From Amycolatopsis antarctica (lineage in GTDB: Bacteria > Actinomycetota > Actinomycetes > Mycobacteriales > Pseudonocardiaceae), in assembly GCF_002262875.1 (NCBI RefSeq), contig NZ_NKYE01000002.1:124001-188000 (forward strand): 64,000 nt of DNA. The letters are read 5' to 3'. Positions within the stretch are counted from its first letter, which is position 1. Every line of letters begins with the position of its first letter. Shown one piece after another: positions 17,032 through 24,866 of this stretch. A program made the position numbers and the translations under genes. The notes below the pieces were generated by a model that was not told the origin of the DNA, did not search any database, and worked only from the letters and a program-made list of their open reading frames with translations.

Positions 17032-17438
17032 CAGTTCTGAGCAGGCAATATAACGACACGCAAGATCACTGATGGCCGCATCTCCGCGGTTCTGTCCATG
17101 GACTGCTCGTTGACGTGCGCCCGGTTGACGTCGGACGCATGAGTTCATGACCCCGTTCGCCAGAGCCCGCTGACCGTCAGGAGCGGGACAACATCCGCAG
17201 GCGTGGCAGCTCGCTACAGGTGCGCGTCTACTCGGGCATCGTGGCGCCCGGGTCGCCGACTGGCCTCCGCATCCGCGTGAGGAACGCTCCTGGCAGATCT
17301 CGACGTTGTTTTCACGAAGCGTGGGAAACTGGAAGCTGCCCGTGTTTGTCGAACTGGCTGGAAACCCAAGCACGGAAACCGGGTCGACGCGCAAATTGCG
17401 ATTGATTCGTCGAGGGCGTCCCCTGAGACAATGCCGGC
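17032..17438. other. intergenic region after the CAT tRNA, no recognised gene
   Basis: This 407-bp region has a less biased base composition than its neighbours. Frames on both strands show no domains or ribosome sites. No copy of the tRNA 3' end and no integrase were found, so there is no direct sign of an integrated element. GACAAT at 17427-17432 is the probable -10 element of the following GNAT gene. Confidence 0.35.
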
Positions 17439-17969
17439 ATGTCGCTGGCGTCCGTTCCGGAAACCGTGGAGACCGAGCGCCTCACCCTTCGGCGACGCAG
17501 AGTGGGCGAGGCTGCCGTCTATCACCGGCTGTGGACTGAACGGGATCCGCGGGTGCCGCCGCATCGGCGGATGGATCTTGAGGGCAGGCCGACCGTGGAG
17601 GACATCGCGGCAGAGGTGCGCGCGGAACGTGAGAATTCGGGCTCAGGAATTCTGGCGGTGGAACGGAAGGGCACGGCCGACGTCATCGGGTACTGCGGCT
17701 TGATCTTTCATGAGAGCGCATCGCCCGACGAGCCTGAGTTGGCCTACGAGTTGCTGCGTGCGGCTCACGGTTGCGGTTACGCAACTGAAGCAAGCAGGGC
17801 GATGGTCGTCTGGGCGAGCGAGGCGGGCTACCGGCGGTTGTGGGCGACGGTCTGGGACTGGAATGTCGCGTCGCGACGGGTCCTGGAGAAGCTCGGGTTC
17901 CGCGAAACGGGCCGGGTGGAGCCCGACTCTGTCCACGGCCGCAGTCTGCTGGCCGTTCGAGAGTTGTGA
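17439..17969 (+). CDS. GNAT family N-acetyltransferase, RimJ/RimL type
   Basis: This 176-residue protein has the RimJ/RimL order of motifs: an ETERLTLRRRRVGEAAVYHRLW start, VIGYCGLIFH, then PELAYELLRAAHGCGYATEASRAMVVWA with the acetyl-CoA-binding R/GxGYA-type loop, and a terminal NVASRRVLEKLGFRETG. It transfers an acetyl group from acetyl-CoA to an amine, which could be a protein N-terminus or a small molecule. No operon partner is visible. A -10-like GACAAT ends 6 nt before the ATG, so a leaderless transcript is possible. Confidence 0.9.
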   Translation: MSLASVPETVETERLTLRRRRVGEAAVYHRLWTERDPRVPPHRRMDLEGRPTVEDIAAEVRAERENSGSGILAVERKGTADVIGYCGLIFHESASPDEPELAYELLRAAHGCGYATEASRAMVVWASEAGYRRLWATVWDWNVASRRVLEKLGFRETGRVEPDSVHGRSLLAVREL

Positions 17970-18436
17970 ACGGCGCCCGATGGTGGATCCGTATGCCCGG
18001 CGCCCTGGTGTTGACGACCGGGGTCTGCTGGCCGAGTGAGCCGTGTCGCCGGCGCCGGCTCGTCGTGTGGTGCACAGCGAGCCGGGTTCGGGACTGGCCG
18101 GCGGCGAATCCGCGGCCGGGTCGCCTGCGGTGGCCCCTTCTGCTCCGCATGCGATCCTGACTTTCAAGATCCCAGCTGGCATCAACGGCTGGAACAACCG
18201 TTGCCAACCCTTAGCCTCGGCCGGACGCGGCCAATGCGGATATCCGAGAAATTAACCGCCGGACAACGTCGAACACGGGCCGTCAGTTAATCAAATAGCT
18301 ATATAATTTCTATGAACAGGCTGGCCAGTGCTTCTTGTCAAGCCTTGTGACCGTCCGTGAGTTGCACGGTTTGCGGGCGCTATGTTGGACTGGCGTCGGC
18401 TGGACCATTCGACGATTGAGAAATGAGGGAGCCGTC
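17970..18436. other. upstream region of the lasso cluster
   Basis: This 467-bp stretch separates the GNAT gene from the lasso precursor. The last 190 bp are AT-rich for this genome. A consensus -10 TATAAT lies at 18302-18307 and a second candidate TATGTT at 18381-18386; no matching -35 element is convincing. If the first is used, the mRNA would have a 5' leader of about 120 nt before the precursor start. No other gene is evident. Confidence 0.45.
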
Positions 18437-18598
18437 GTGCACAACATCTCAACAGACCACGTCGACAATTCGAACGCCGTGTCCGAGACCGAGGCATACG
18501 AGCCGCCATCATTCCAGGACATGGGCTCTTTCCGTGCCGAGACGGGCGCCTTCGCGGCCGCACCCATCGAGCCGGGAACGACCCACGGCATCAAGTAG
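18437..18598 (+). CDS. lasso peptide precursor
   Basis: The GTG at 18437 has GAGGGA at 6-nt spacing and gives a 53-residue precursor. The leader carries the lasso RRE-recognition pattern YxxPxLxxxGxxxxxTxG, read here as Y21, P24, F26, G30 and T36. With Thr at leader position -2, cleavage falls after Gly37 and the core is AFAAAPIEPGTTHGIK, whose Glu is at core position 8, correct for an 8-residue macrolactam ring with Ala1. If cleavage instead precedes Gly37, the ring would be Gly1-Glu9. The tail is PGTTHGIK, where His and Ile could serve as steric locks. The next three genes encode the cyclase, RRE and leader protease, which fixes the identification. Confidence 0.93.
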   Translation: MHNISTDHVDNSNAVSETEAYEPPSFQDMGSFRAETGAFAAAPIEPGTTHGIK

Positions 18599-18652
18599 TC
18601 CGTGCCGTGGAGGATGAGCTGATCGTTCCCGCGAACGGAAAGTGAGATCAAC

Positions 18653-20494
18653 GTGGTGGAGCACGGTACGCCGTTCTTTGTCGTCCTTCCGGACACTGGG
18701 CACGGCGATACCGTGCTCCACCATCCTTCGCTTGCGGCGCAGGACGTCGAAACCGTGCGACACGCGTCCGGTCGCCCGTGGCTGATCGGCCGGTGGGACG
18801 GCGAACTGCGGGTGGTGCGCAGCGGCACGGACGCGCTGGCGGTCATCGGTCTCACCTCCGCCACCGACGTCGAACTGCGCGCCGCGCTGGCCGCCTGGGA
18901 TTCGAGTGGCGAGCCGGTGCGGCTTACCCGGCAATGGGCGGGGGATTTCCACGTCATCGCTTCGGTCGGCCACCGAATCTGGTCGCGGGGTACCGCCTAC
19001 GGCACGCGACGGATGTTCCACACCGAGTACGCCGGGATGACCGTCGCCTCGGACCGGGCCGCCGCACTGGCCAGGCTCACCGGCGCGCCGATCGATCGGG
19101 TCGGCCTGGCCACTCGGTTGATCACGCCGACGCCGTATCCCCTCGGGGACCGTCCGCTGTGGACCGGGGTGCACCCGGTCCGTCCGGGACACCACCTGGT
19201 GTCGGCCGAAGGGAACGCACCACGCACGGTGCGCTGGCACCGTCCGCCCCGCGCCGAGATTCCGCTGGCCGAGGGCGCGACCGCGGTACGCGCGGCCCTC
19301 GAACGCGCCGTCGCGCTGCGTACCGGCGGAGTCGACCGTGTCAGCGCCGATCTCTCCGGCGGCCTGGACTCGACCTCGCTGGTCTTCCTCGCCGCACGCG
19401 AACTCGACCCACAGCACCTGCTGGTCTGCACGGGCTCGGACAACCCGGAGAACTGCGACGATCTGCGCTGGGCGCGCACCGCCGCCGCTCACCTGCCGGG
19501 CGTCGAGCACACCGTGTTCAGCGGAGCCGACCGACCGCCCTTCTACGAAGGCCTTCTCGACGAGCAGGTCGCCTTCGACGGGCCGACCGAACTGTCGATG
19601 CACCGCAAACGGATCTTCTCCGCGCTGCGCGGCATGGCCGAGCGCGGCTCGCGACTGCACCTGAACGGCCTTGGCGGCGACCATCTCTTTCTCGGACAGG
19701 CCGCGCACTATCACTCGCCGTTGCCGCGCCATCCGCTGTTGTGGTTGCGGCACATCCGCGGTTACCGCGCGTTGTTCTCCTGGCGCTGGCGGGAGTTGTT
19801 GCCGGCGTTGGCCGACCGGAGTTCCTTCGGCGACACGATGCGTGCCATGGACCTGGCGAACACCGACCCGATCACGTTCAACACGGTGGTACTGGCGTGG
19901 TGCTATCCGCCCAGGGTGCCGTCCTGGATCACCGGTACCACCCGTGAGTTGGTGACCGAGGCGGTGGCCGGAGCCGCCGACACGCCGCCGCTGGCGGACA
20001 ACCGCGGCGAACACATCGAACTGGACGCCACCGAACTCGTCACGCGGGAAATACCCGGCTGGCGCGATGTCGCCCGCCGCCACGGCGTCACGTTCGCCAC
20101 TCCCTACTTCGACGACCAGGTCGTCGACGCCGCCAGATCCGTCCGGCTGCGGGATCGTTCGACACCGTTCGCCTACAAGCCGTTGCTCGCCGCGGCGATG
20201 CGCGGGGTGGTGCCCGAGGAGATGACCCGGCGCCGGACCAAAGCCACCGGAGAGGGCGCGCTGAACGCCGGACTGCGGCAGGAACGCGAGGCGCTGGCCT
20301 CGCTGTGGGACGACTCGGTACTCGGCGAACTGGGTTTGGTGGACACCGGGGAACTGCGCAGGGTCAGCCTGTCGCCGTTGTCCGAGGGGACGGCGGAGAA
20401 CGGCCTCGGAGACACGGTGGCCGCGGAACTGTGGGCGCGCTCCGCGACACCCACCGGGGCAACGCCGACGCCAGAAAGGAGCGTGCGCACATGA
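18653..20494 (+). CDS. lasso peptide macrolactam synthetase (asparagine synthase-like)
   Basis: This 613-residue protein has the asparagine-synthetase-B fold. An N-terminal Ntn-like domain without the catalytic Cys2 is followed by an ATP-pyrophosphatase domain with SGGLDST at about residues 234-240. In lasso maturation this C protein adenylates the side-chain carboxylate of the ring Asp/Glu and joins it to the core N-terminus after leader removal. GTG codons at 18653 and 18656 are both possible starts. It follows the precursor by 54 bp. That gap contains a small hairpin (CGTTC/GAACG at 18624-18637) that could reduce readthrough and favour the precursor. Its last codon overlaps the RRE start (ATGA). 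Confidence 0.95.
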   Translation: MVEHGTPFFVVLPDTGHGDTVLHHPSLAAQDVETVRHASGRPWLIGRWDGELRVVRSGTDALAVIGLTSATDVELRAALAAWDSSGEPVRLTRQWAGDFHVIASVGHRIWSRGTAYGTRRMFHTEYAGMTVASDRAAALARLTGAPIDRVGLATRLITPTPYPLGDRPLWTGVHPVRPGHHLVSAEGNAPRTVRWHRPPRAEIPLAEGATAVRAALERAVALRTGGVDRVSADLSGGLDSTSLVFLAARELDPQHLLVCTGSDNPENCDDLRWARTAAAHLPGVEHTVFSGADRPPFYEGLLDEQVAFDGPTELSMHRKRIFSALRGMAERGSRLHLNGLGGDHLFLGQAAHYHSPLPRHPLLWLRHIRGYRALFSWRWRELLPALADRSSFGDTMRAMDLANTDPITFNTVVLAWCYPPRVPSWITGTTRELVTEAVAGAADTPPLADNRGEHIELDATELVTREIPGWRDVARRHGVTFATPYFDDQVVDAARSVRLRDRSTPFAYKPLLAAAMRGVVPEEMTRRRTKATGEGALNAGLRQEREALASLWDDSVLGELGLVDTGELRRVSLSPLSEGTAENGLGDTVAAELWARSATPTGATPTPERSVRT

Positions 20495-20748
20495 GCGCGG
20501 TTTTCGCGAAACACGTGAGCTACACCCGCACCGAGTACGGGGCCGTGGTGCTGGACAAGAAGAAGAGCCGGTACTGGCAGTTGAACCCGACTGCCGTGCT
20601 GGTGGCCGATGCGCTCGAAGCAGGTGGTTCGGTCGACGACGCGGTACAGCGTGTCGTCACGGCCTTCGACGTGGACGCCGGGCGCGCCAGGCAGGACGTG
20701 ACCGCACTGCTGGCGCAGTGGCGCGCGGCCGGAGTGCTGCGGCGATGA
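20491..20748 (+). CDS. lasso peptide RRE protein (PqqD-like, B1)
   Basis: The ATG at 20491 overlaps the synthetase stop and has AAGGAG upstream, giving 85 residues. It is the RiPP recognition element that holds the leader for the protease. The PqqD-like pattern is clear: an N-terminal beta region with YGAVVLDKKKSRYWQLNPTAVLVADAL followed by a three-helix part (GGSVDDAVQRVVTAFDVDAGRARQDVTALLAQW). It should bind the YxxP region of the precursor leader. The longer frame starting at 20305 lies inside the synthetase gene and is not real. It overlaps the protease gene by 4 bp. Confidence 0.93.
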   Translation: MSAVFAKHVSYTRTEYGAVVLDKKKSRYWQLNPTAVLVADALEAGGSVDDAVQRVVTAFDVDAGRARQDVTALLAQWRAAGVLRR

Positions 20749-21176
20749 GCGTCAACATCATGATCCCGTGGCACGAACGGATGCGCCGTCGGCGCCCGGC
20801 ACTCTGGATCGGCACCAGGCTGGCGATCTGCCTCGCCCGCGGATTGACTTTGCTTTCGCCCTACCGCTCGGAACAGGTGATGACGGCGCTGCGTGGCCGG
20901 GCCCGGCCCGCGACCGCGGAGGAGGCGGACGAGGCCCTGCGGTCGGTGTTGTCCAGCAGTCTGGCGCTGAACGCGCACAAGGCGTGTCTGCCGCGCTCCA
21001 TCGCCGCCGCGCTGACCTCCCGGCTGCTCGGCCGCTGGCCGACCTGGTGCACGGGGGTGGGCGTCACCCCACCGTTCAACGCGCATGCCTGGGTGGAAGT
21101 GGACGGAGTCCCCATCGGGGAGAGCGACAACGGCACCGGCTTCACCCGCACCATCACCGTCGCATCCGCCGGCTGA
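20745..21176 (+). CDS. lasso peptide leader peptidase (transglutaminase-like, B2)
   Basis: The ATG at 20745 overlaps the RRE stop (ATGA), giving 143 residues. It is a B2 cysteine protease of the lasso type with the Cys-His-Asp triad at about C81 (NAHKACLPRS), H114 (FNAHAWVEVDG) and D120. It cuts the leader from the precursor, with the penultimate leader Thr as a specificity element. The split B1/B2 arrangement is normal for actinobacterial lasso clusters. No ABC transporter (D gene) follows: the next gene is on the opposite strand and encodes an unrelated FAH-fold protein. Confidence 0.94.
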   Translation: MSVNIMIPWHERMRRRRPALWIGTRLAICLARGLTLLSPYRSEQVMTALRGRARPATAEEADEALRSVLSSSLALNAHKACLPRSIAAALTSRLLGRWPTWCTGVGVTPPFNAHAWVEVDGVPIGESDNGTGFTRTITVASAG

Positions 21177-21375
21177 TCCGTCCCGCGCGGCCCGCGGAAG
21201 CGGTCGCTCCGAAGGACCCCGCGGGATGACGGTCGAAGTCCACGGTCCAGGGCAGTCCACAATGGACACCTGCTGTCCGGCTTGGCGCCACCGTGGTCAC
21301 TCGCGCCGGGGAACTCCTGCTATCGCCGCCGGGAGCGGGATGATTCGCCACGGGCCGACACTGAGCCGTTCCCGG

Positions 21376-22239
21376 TCATCGGCGCGTGTCCGGCGCGGTG
21401 AAGGTCTGCCGTAGCTCGCCCACGCCGTCGACGAACGTCCTCAGCGTCTCACCCGGCCGTAGGTAACGCGGCGGTGTGCGGCCCATGCCTACACCGGCGG
21501 GAGTGCCGGTGAACAACAGGTCGCCGGGCAGCAGGGGCAGTATCCGGGACAGGGCAGCAATCAGCGCCGGGATGCCGAACACCAGGTCGCGGGTGCGGCC
21601 GCGTTGCACCGGGTCTCCGCCGAGGTCGCAGCCGAGCGTGAGGTCGTCCGGGTCGGCGAACTCGTCCGCGGTCACCACGGCAGGGCCGATGGGCGCGAAC
21701 CCCGGAAACGACTTGCCGAGGCTGAACTGCGGCGGGTCGCCCGCCAGTTGCACCCCGCGATCGGACAGGTCCTGCCCCGCGGTCAGACCCGCCACGTGCT
21801 GCCAGCCGTCCCGCTCGGCTACCCGGTGAGCCCTGCGCCCAACGACGGCGACGAGTTCGACCTCCCAATCGACCGTGTCGGAGGGCAGCTCGACCGCGCC
21901 GACCGGACCGGTCACGCAGGACGGGAACTTGGTGAACACCAGTGGCGTGTCCGGCGCGGTGAACCCGGATTCCGTCGCGTGGTCGCGATAGTTCAGACCG
22001 ACGGCGAAGACCTGCCGTGGCGCGGGCACCGGCGGGCCGAGTTCGTCGGGCGAGATCGGGCGGCCCGGTGACAGTTCGGCGCCGGCGTGCCAGGCGCGCA
22101 GGGCGTCCCAGTTTTCGTAGCAGGACTGGACCTCGGGGCCGAAGCGCCCGCCGGAGGCGTCGTGCAGGTCCACCGAAACGGGCGCCTCGGCGGGATCGCC
22201 GAGCAGCGCGGCCCGTCCCGCGACGTTGCCGAGGCGCAT
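21376..22239 (-). CDS. fumarylacetoacetate hydrolase family protein
   Basis: This 287-residue protein has the FAH C-terminal domain: VFAVGLNYRDHATESG, the metal site within DWEVELVAVVGRRA, VAGLTAGQDLSDR, and LLFTGTPAGVGMGR. Family members hydrolyse, decarboxylate or hydrate beta-keto acids using Mg. It starts 1 bp after the stop of the class III aminotransferase and is surely co-transcribed with it. The N-terminal 85 residues are less typical. It is convergent with the lasso cluster, so it belongs to the catabolic region to its right, which has a second FAH-fold gene at 25891. Confidence 0.9.
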   Translation of the reverse strand: MRLGNVAGRAALLGDPAEAPVSVDLHDASGGRFGPEVQSCYENWDALRAWHAGAELSPGRPISPDELGPPVPAPRQVFAVGLNYRDHATESGFTAPDTPLVFTKFPSCVTGPVGAVELPSDTVDWEVELVAVVGRRAHRVAERDGWQHVAGLTAGQDLSDRGVQLAGDPPQFSLGKSFPGFAPIGPAVVTADEFADPDDLTLGCDLGGDPVQRGRTRDLVFGIPALIAALSRILPLLPGDLLFTGTPAGVGMGRTPPRYLRPGETLRTFVDGVGELRQTFTAPDTRR

Positions 22240-22240
22240 G

Positions 22241-23602
22241 TCAGCCCTCGCCGCGCACGGTGCCCGCGGCGACCAGTTCGCGCAGAACGACGTCGGCGGT
22301 CTCCAGCGTGCGGTCGATGTCGTCGTCGGTGTGCGCGCCGGAGACGTGGTTGCGTTTGAGCGACATCGGCAGCATCAGCACTCCGCGCTCGGTCATGCCG
22401 CGGTGGAACGCGACGTAGGCGGCGTTGTCGTTGCGCAGCAGGTCGCGGTAGCCGTGGATCGGGCCGGCGCAGAAGTACATCGAGAACACGCCACCGAACC
22501 CGGTCACCTGGGTCACGATGCCGAGTTCGGCGGTGATCTCGGTGAGGCCGGCGCGGATGCGATCCCCGTGGGCGAACGTGCGGGAATAGAAGTCCGGGTT
22601 CGCGCGCAGGTGGTCGATGGTCGCGATCGCCGCGGCGCAGCCGACCGGGTGACCGTTGAAGGTGCCCGCGAGCAGCACATCGCCGCCGCGGCCGTCGAAG
22701 TGGTCCATCAGGTCACGCCTGCCCGCGAGGCCGCCGACCGGGTAGCCGTTCGCCATCCCCTTGCCGAAGGTGGTGAGGTCCGGGGTCACCCCGACGACCT
22801 GCTGGTAGCCGCCGAGGGAGTGCCGGAACCCGGTGATCACCTCGTCGAAGATCAGCACCGCACCGCGCTCGAGGGTCAGCGCACGCAGACCCTCGACGAA
22901 TTCCCGCGTGGGTACCAGGGCGCCGACGTTGTGCGGGATCGGTTCGAGGATCACCGCGGCGACATCGCCGGGATGCGCGTCGAACAGGGCGCGTACCGAG
23001 TCGAGGTCGTTGAACTCGGCGATCAGGGTCTCGTCCAGGGCCGCGGGCAGGATGCCGTGGGAGAGCGGGTCGCTGCCGTAGGCGCGTTCGGCCGGTGAGA
23101 TGACGTTACGGGCCACGGCGTCGCTCCAGCCGTGAAAACCGCCCTGGAACTTGACGATCTTCGCGCGCCCGGTGGCGGCCCGGGAAAGCCGGACCGCCTG
23201 CGCGACCGCCTCGGACCCGCTCATCGTCGCGATCATCGACTCCGCGGACGGGATCAGCTCGACGACCCGCTCGGCGAGGCGCACTTCGAGTTCGCTGACG
23301 CCGAGGCCCACCAGGTCGTGGCCACGCAGGGCGGCACGTACGGCGTCGTTGACGACGGGGGAGTTGTGGCCGAGCAGGATCGCGCCGAACGCGGCGTGGT
23401 AGTCGAGATAGCGGCGGCCGTCGGCGTCGACCACGTAGGCGCCCTCGGCCGAGGTGAACGCGAACGGCTCTCCGACGTCACGGGTCGCGGAGTTGACGCC
23501 GCCCGGAATCACCCGGCGTGCCGCCTCGGCGAGTGCCGCACCGCGTGGCGCGGTGGCGGGCGGTGACGTGTCTGGCGTCGCGGAGGACCGCACCGAGGAC
23601 AT
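22241..23602 (-). CDS. class III aminotransferase, glutamate-1-semialdehyde aminomutase-like
   Basis: The ATG at 23602 gives 453 residues. The PLP-fold landmarks are present: GGVNSATRDVGEPFAFTSAEGAYVVDADGRRYLDYHAAFGAILLGHN, MSGSEAVAQAVRLSRAATGRAKIVKFQGGFHGW, DEVITGFRHSLGG, and the PLP lysine in TFGKGMANGYPVGGLAGR. It resembles HemL, but it lies among catabolic genes and is coupled to an FAH-family gene. It is therefore more likely an aminotransferase or aminomutase for a catabolic intermediate than a tetrapyrrole enzyme. A frame reading a further 207 codons upstream runs across the divergent promoter and into the opposite gene and is not used. Confidence 0.9.
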   Translation of the reverse strand: MSSVRSSATPDTSPPATAPRGAALAEAARRVIPGGVNSATRDVGEPFAFTSAEGAYVVDADGRRYLDYHAAFGAILLGHNSPVVNDAVRAALRGHDLVGLGVSELEVRLAERVVELIPSAESMIATMSGSEAVAQAVRLSRAATGRAKIVKFQGGFHGWSDAVARNVISPAERAYGSDPLSHGILPAALDETLIAEFNDLDSVRALFDAHPGDVAAVILEPIPHNVGALVPTREFVEGLRALTLERGAVLIFDEVITGFRHSLGGYQQVVGVTPDLTTFGKGMANGYPVGGLAGRRDLMDHFDGRGGDVLLAGTFNGHPVGCAAAIATIDHLRANPDFYSRTFAHGDRIRAGLTEITAELGIVTQVTGFGGVFSMYFCAGPIHGYRDLLRNDNAAYVAFHRGMTERGVLMLPMSLKRNHVSGAHTDDDIDRTLETADVVLRELVAAGTVRGEG

Positions 23603-23655
23603 AACGGCCTTTCGTCGTCCGTCGGCGGCCTGCTGCTCGGCCGCCCCGGCACGGA

Positions 23656-23685
23656 ACGCTAGACCGCTCCGGCCGGAAATGGCAA
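23656..23685 (-). promoter_or_regulatory. promoter of the aminotransferase-FAH operon
   Basis: On the minus strand TTGCCA and TAGCGT are separated by 18 bp. Just upstream is TGGAACGCC, which matches the left half of the box found before three other units of this region. The right half, TTTCC, is spaced wider than in those boxes. Confidence 0.4.
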
Positions 23686-23698
23686 GGCGTTCCATGTT

Positions 23699-23764
23699 GT
23701 TCGGGTACTCGATTACCGGCGCGCTGATCAGCGTCTCCTTGCGCGCCGGGTAATTTGCCCGAAC
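23699..23764. promoter_or_regulatory. long interrupted palindrome in the divergent promoter region
   Basis: Left arms GTTCGGG (23699-23705) and ATTACCGGCGCG (23712-23723) are mirrored by CGCGCCGGGTAAT (23742-23754) and CCCGAAC (23758-23764). Both arms match almost fully, around an 18-nt centre. The element lies midway between the two divergent starts at 23602 and 23850, as expected of a shared operator. TTGACA at 23767-23772 next to it may be the -35 element of the rightward operon. Confidence 0.55.
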
Positions 23765-23849
23765 CCTTGACATGATCTCGGTCACGTCCCAAGATCGCCG
23801 ACATGAAATCGCGTTCCGTGTTTGTGCCGTCCCGGCGGGCGGCGTCGCG

Positions 23850-24866
23850 ATGAACCGCCCGCTCGGCGTTCTCGTGATCGGTGCCGGGTTCATCGCCGAC
23901 GCCCACATCGCCGCACTCGCCACCCAGCCCGGCGCGCGGCTCGCCGCGCTCGTCGACGCCGACCCCGGGCGGCTGGCCGTGGCCGCGCACCGCAACGGCG
24001 GGGTGTACGCCACCGCCGACCTTGACGAGGCACTCGCCCGCGAGGACGTCGACGCCGTGATCGTGTGCACCCCGAACGACACCCACGCCGCGATCGCGCT
24101 GCGGGTGGCCGCGGCGGGCAAGCACCTGCTCGTCGAGAAGCCACTGGCGACCACGATCGCCGACGCGCAGGCCGTCGCCGCCGCGTTCGCGACGGCCGGG
24201 CTGACGCTGACGGCCGCGCACACGCACCGGTTCTACGACTACGGCCGCACCGTGCGGCGCGCCATCGTCTCGGGCGAGCTGGGCCGGGTGACGCTCGTGC
24301 GGCTGGCGATCCTCGGCGGCTGGATCTGGCCGGACTGGAACGCCTGGGTGCTGGACCCGGCGCGCTCCGGCGGCCACCCGCTGCACAACGGCGTGCACCT
24401 GCTCGATCTGGCCACCTGGTGGCTCGGCGCCGAGCCGCGCACCGTGCACGCCCGCGGTGCGCGGGTCACCTCCGCCGCTCTGGACATCGACGACCACCTG
24501 GAAATGGTGCTGACCGACGAGAACGGCGCCACCGCGATCTGTGAGATGAGCCGTGCGCATCGGCCGGGTTCGTTCGGCCACCGTGACGTGCTCGTAGCGG
24601 GCACGCAGGGCGTGCTGCGGCTCGATTGGCAGGACGAGGCGGCACTCGTCGTGGACGAGAAGGGGATCACCGGCCTGCCCGCCACCGCTGCCGACGGATT
24701 CGCCGTGCAGCTCGCCGCCTGGCTGGGCGCGATCGCGGGCGAACCGCCGGAGATGACCGCGGCCGAGGGGGTCCGGGCCGTGGCGCTCGGCGTCGCCGCG
24801 CAGCGCTCGATCGAGACCGGCGAGCCGGTCGATCTCGACGACCTCATGACGGGGGCGCACACATGA
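23850..24866 (+). CDS. Gfo/Idh/MocA family NAD(P)-dependent oxidoreductase
   Basis: The ATG at 23850 gives 338 residues. The Rossmann motif VIGAGFIADAHIAAL is followed by DAVIVCTPNDTHAAIALRVAAAGKHLLVEKP, the EKP motif with the catalytic Lys. The C-terminal domain has the HNGVHLLDLATWWLG motif with the conserved acid and His. Enzymes of this family oxidise or reduce sugars, inositols or amino sugars at a carbinol. It opens a rightward operon of tightly overlapping genes and overlaps the next gene by ATGA. Confidence 0.92.
   Translation: MNRPLGVLVIGAGFIADAHIAALATQPGARLAALVDADPGRLAVAAHRNGGVYATADLDEALAREDVDAVIVCTPNDTHAAIALRVAAAGKHLLVEKPLATTIADAQAVAAAFATAGLTLTAAHTHRFYDYGRTVRRAIVSGELGRVTLVRLAILGGWIWPDWNAWVLDPARSGGHPLHNGVHLLDLATWWLGAEPRTVHARGARVTSAALDIDDHLEMVLTDENGATAICEMSRAHRPGSFGHRDVLVAGTQGVLRLDWQDEAALVVDEKGITGLPATAADGFAVQLAAWLGAIAGEPPEMTAAEGVRAVALGVAAQRSIETGEPVDLDDLMTGAHT

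Noticed and set aside
16969-17394. Minus-strand frame ending in RGSNPRPRDYESPALTN
   Set aside because: The peptide is the well-known false translation of a CAT tRNA, not a gene.
18362-18386. TTGCAC and TATGTT as a lasso promoter
   Set aside because: The two hexamers are only 13 bp apart, too close for a normal sigma-70 type promoter.
18509-20083. 524-codon minus-strand frame opposite the lasso synthetase gene
   Set aside because: Shadow frame; the plus strand encodes an intact asparagine-synthetase-like enzyme.
21177-21375. A missing lasso D gene or second precursor in the gap after the protease
   Set aside because: The 199-bp gap is too short for a transporter, and no short frame has the leader pattern YxxP with a core Asp/Glu at 7-9.
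22241-23602. Class III aminotransferase as hemL (tetrapyrrole synthesis)
   Set aside because: No hem genes are nearby and it is coupled to an FAH-family gene in a catabolic region; the family fold does not decide.
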